Shown one piece after another: positions 62,822-64,000 of a DNA stretch of 64,000 nucleotides (within the stretch, counting starts at the first letter, position 1; each line of letters starts with the position of its first letter). This DNA comes from Enhydrobacter aerosaccus. Its GTDB lineage: Bacteria; Pseudomonadota; Alphaproteobacteria; Reyranellales; Reyranellaceae. Location of the stretch: positions 1,116,001-1,180,000 of the forward strand of contig NZ_FUWJ01000001.1 of assembly GCF_900167455.1 (NCBI RefSeq), given 5' to 3'. Under the pieces are notes generated by a model that was not told where the DNA came from, made no database searches, and saw only the letters and a program-made list of their open reading frames with translations. Both the position numbers and the translations under genes were made by a program.

Positions 62822-63418
62822 ATGCGCAGAGTAGCGTGCATGATCGGCTTATTGGTCTTGGGAGGCTGTGCTGACAGCTCCGGAAGGCAGGTCGCCGACT
62901 GTGCGACCTATCGCCGGCCCGGGCCCTGCTATGACGGCACCGATATCACCGACCGCAAGAACCGCGACAGCGTCAAGGATATCACGGTCCACGTGGCGGA
63001 CGACACGCGGGACATCACCGATCGAAAGAACCGGGACGACGTCAAGGACCGGACCGTCTGGTGCGCCGAAATCGGCCAGGTGATCGTGGCGCCATCCTTC
63101 ATGGTCTTCTTCGGCTGGGATCGCTCGGACCTGTCTGGCGAGGCGCTGGAGACGATCCAGCATGCCGCCGATGCCTACAAGAACAAGGGGGGAGCACGCG
63201 TCACCGCGACCGGCCATACCGACCGGTCTGGTCCCGAGGATTACAATATGGCGCTGTCGCTGCGACGCGCGAATGCCGTCAAGGATGCCCTGATCCGTGA
63301 CGGCGTGAAGGCTTCGGATATTTCCGTCGTCGGCCGCGGCGAGGCGCAGCCGCTGGTGCCAACTCCCGATGGGGTTCGGGAGGCGCAGAACCGTCGCGTC
63401 GAAATCGTGATCCGCTAA
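62822..63418 (+). CDS. OmpA-domain lipoprotein with an internal repeat
   Basis: The 198-residue protein has a lipobox (LVLGGC16) so it is an outer- or inner-membrane lipoprotein. ATG 62822 has GGGAGAAGG upstream. Two 17-residue copies, residues 41-57 and 64-80, share DITDRKNRD and VKD, and together they span most of the linker after the lipid anchor. The C-terminal domain from about 90 (IVAPSFMVFFGWDRSDLSGEAL...RVTATGHTDRSGPEDYNMALSLRRANAVKDALIRDGVKASDISVVGRGEAQPLVPTPDGVREAQNRRVEIVIR) is a peptidoglycan-binding OmpA domain. It would tie the outer membrane to the cell wall. Confidence 0.87.
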   Translation: MRRVACMIGLLVLGGCADSSGRQVADCATYRRPGPCYDGTDITDRKNRDSVKDITVHVADDTRDITDRKNRDDVKDRTVWCAEIGQVIVAPSFMVFFGWDRSDLSGEALETIQHAADAYKNKGGARVTATGHTDRSGPEDYNMALSLRRANAVKDALIRDGVKASDISVVGRGEAQPLVPTPDGVREAQNRRVEIVIR

Positions 63419-64000
63419 CGCTCAGGGCGCGGCAGCACCTTGCGATAGAGGTGCCATGTCGCGTGCCCGAGCACCGGCAGCACGATCGCCAATCCGAGTA
63501 ACAGGGGAAGGGCGCCGATAACCAGGCCGACGGCAATCGTCAGTCCCCACAAAGCCATCGTGCCGGGATTGCTGCGCACGACCCGGATCGAGGTCGTGAT
63601 TGCCGTCGTGACCCCCACGTTGCGGTCGAGCAGCAACGGAAACGTCACGACGCTGATGATGGCGGCCACGAGGGCGAACAGGAAGCCCACGCCGATCCCG
63701 ACAATGGTCATTGTCCACCCGGCGGAGGTCGTAAATACCTCGTCCGCGAACGCGTGCAGAGACTCGGGCGGTTCCGGTCCGAAGCTCAGCAGGTAAATGA
63801 AATGGGCGGCGAACAGCCATAGGGCCAGAAGGCCGGCGAGCAGAAGCCCCATCACGATGATGGGACCGATGGCGGGTGACGTCGCAACCCCGAACGCATC
63901 GGTCCAGTCCTTGTCGGTACCCTGCTCGCGACGACGGCTCATTTCGTACAGGCCGACCGCAAAGAAGGGGGCGACGATGGCGAAGCCCGAAATCAGGGGA
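63415..64000 (-). CDS. DUF2189-family membrane protein (C-terminal part, runs off window)
   Basis: The visible ~195 residues (reading from the right edge: PLISGFAIVAPFFAVGLYEMSRRREQG, then WTDAFGVATSPAIGPIIVMGLLLAGLLALWLFAAHFIYLLSFG...) show a membrane protein of the DUF2189 type with at least four or five helices. The internal ATG at 63940-63942 (MSRRREQG) is not the true start: the frame stays open upstream to the window edge and codes for the conserved VGLYE motif before it. The stop overlaps the OmpA-lipoprotein stop region by 4 bases. Function unknown. Confidence 0.78.
   Translation of the reverse strand, partial: PLISGFAIVAPFFAVGLYEMSRRREQGTDKDWTDAFGVATSPAIGPIIVMGLLLAGLLALWLFAAHFIYLLSFGPEPPESLHAFADEVFTTSAGWTMTIVGIGVGFLFALVAAIISVVTFPLLLDRNVGVTTAITTSIRVVRSNPGTMALWGLTIAVGLVIGALPLLLGLAIVLPVLGHATWHLYRKVLPRPER

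Overview
This 64 kb window is chromosomal DNA from a high-GC alphaproteobacterium. The gene families (PyrB with a degenerate PyrC, GatCAB, TRAP-independent TctC proteins, several Liv-type transporters, Ure2-like GSTs) would fit a Reyranella-like or neighbouring Rhizobiales/Rhodospirillales lineage, but that placement is an inference from gene content only. No rRNA, CRISPR array, phage or insertion sequence was seen. One tRNA-Ser(GCU) is present.

Layout. 1-9.9 kb: the 5' end of plsY, a secreted protein and a complete Liv-type ABC operon with a CnbZ-like enzyme and a divergent LysR regulator, then pyrC-pyrB. In many alphaproteobacteria pyrB-pyrC-plsY are adjacent, so the transporter block looks inserted between them. 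10-12.4 kb: two divergent citrate-synthase-like genes, one fused to a DNA-binding domain, around an AT-rich operator-like region. 12.4-19.6 kb: cytochrome b561/YceI, a 2OG oxygenase-like protein, ruvX, a Na+/H+ antiporter with a cyclic-nucleotide domain, and gatC-gatA. 19.6-31 kb: an accessory block separating gatCA from gatB: AraC/Fur-box/siderophore receptor/PepSY protein, a D-aminoacylase, a LysR-permease pair of more AT-rich composition, a cupin and a TctC binding protein. 31.2-40.3 kb: gatB, a GH15 glucosidase translationally coupled to a glucose dehydrogenase, an AHL-lactonase-like hydrolase, a GDSL esterase, VOC, GST, SRPBCC and beta-lactamase-fold proteins.

40.4-48 kb: an hsp20-lon operon preceded by a perfect FNR/FixK-type box, then a second Liv-type ABC operon in which permease and ATPase are fused. 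48-55 kb: PH-domain membrane protein, polysaccharide deacetylase, two related GSTs on either side of a WYL regulator with a divergent target, DUF2076 protein, Dps, acetylornithine deacetylase. 55-64 kb: tRNA-Ser, cytochrome P460, an epoxide-hydrolase-like enzyme divergent from a winged-helix/TolB/TPR regulator, L,D-transpeptidase, a methyltransferase, a MarR-FUSC efflux unit, an OmpA lipoprotein and the end of a DUF2189 protein.

The most interesting leads are the HTH-citrate synthase pair with its dyads, the FNR-type box in front of hsp20-lon, the catalytically degenerate PyrC, and the GH15/glucose dehydrogenase cassette. None amounts to a proven new system from sequence alone.
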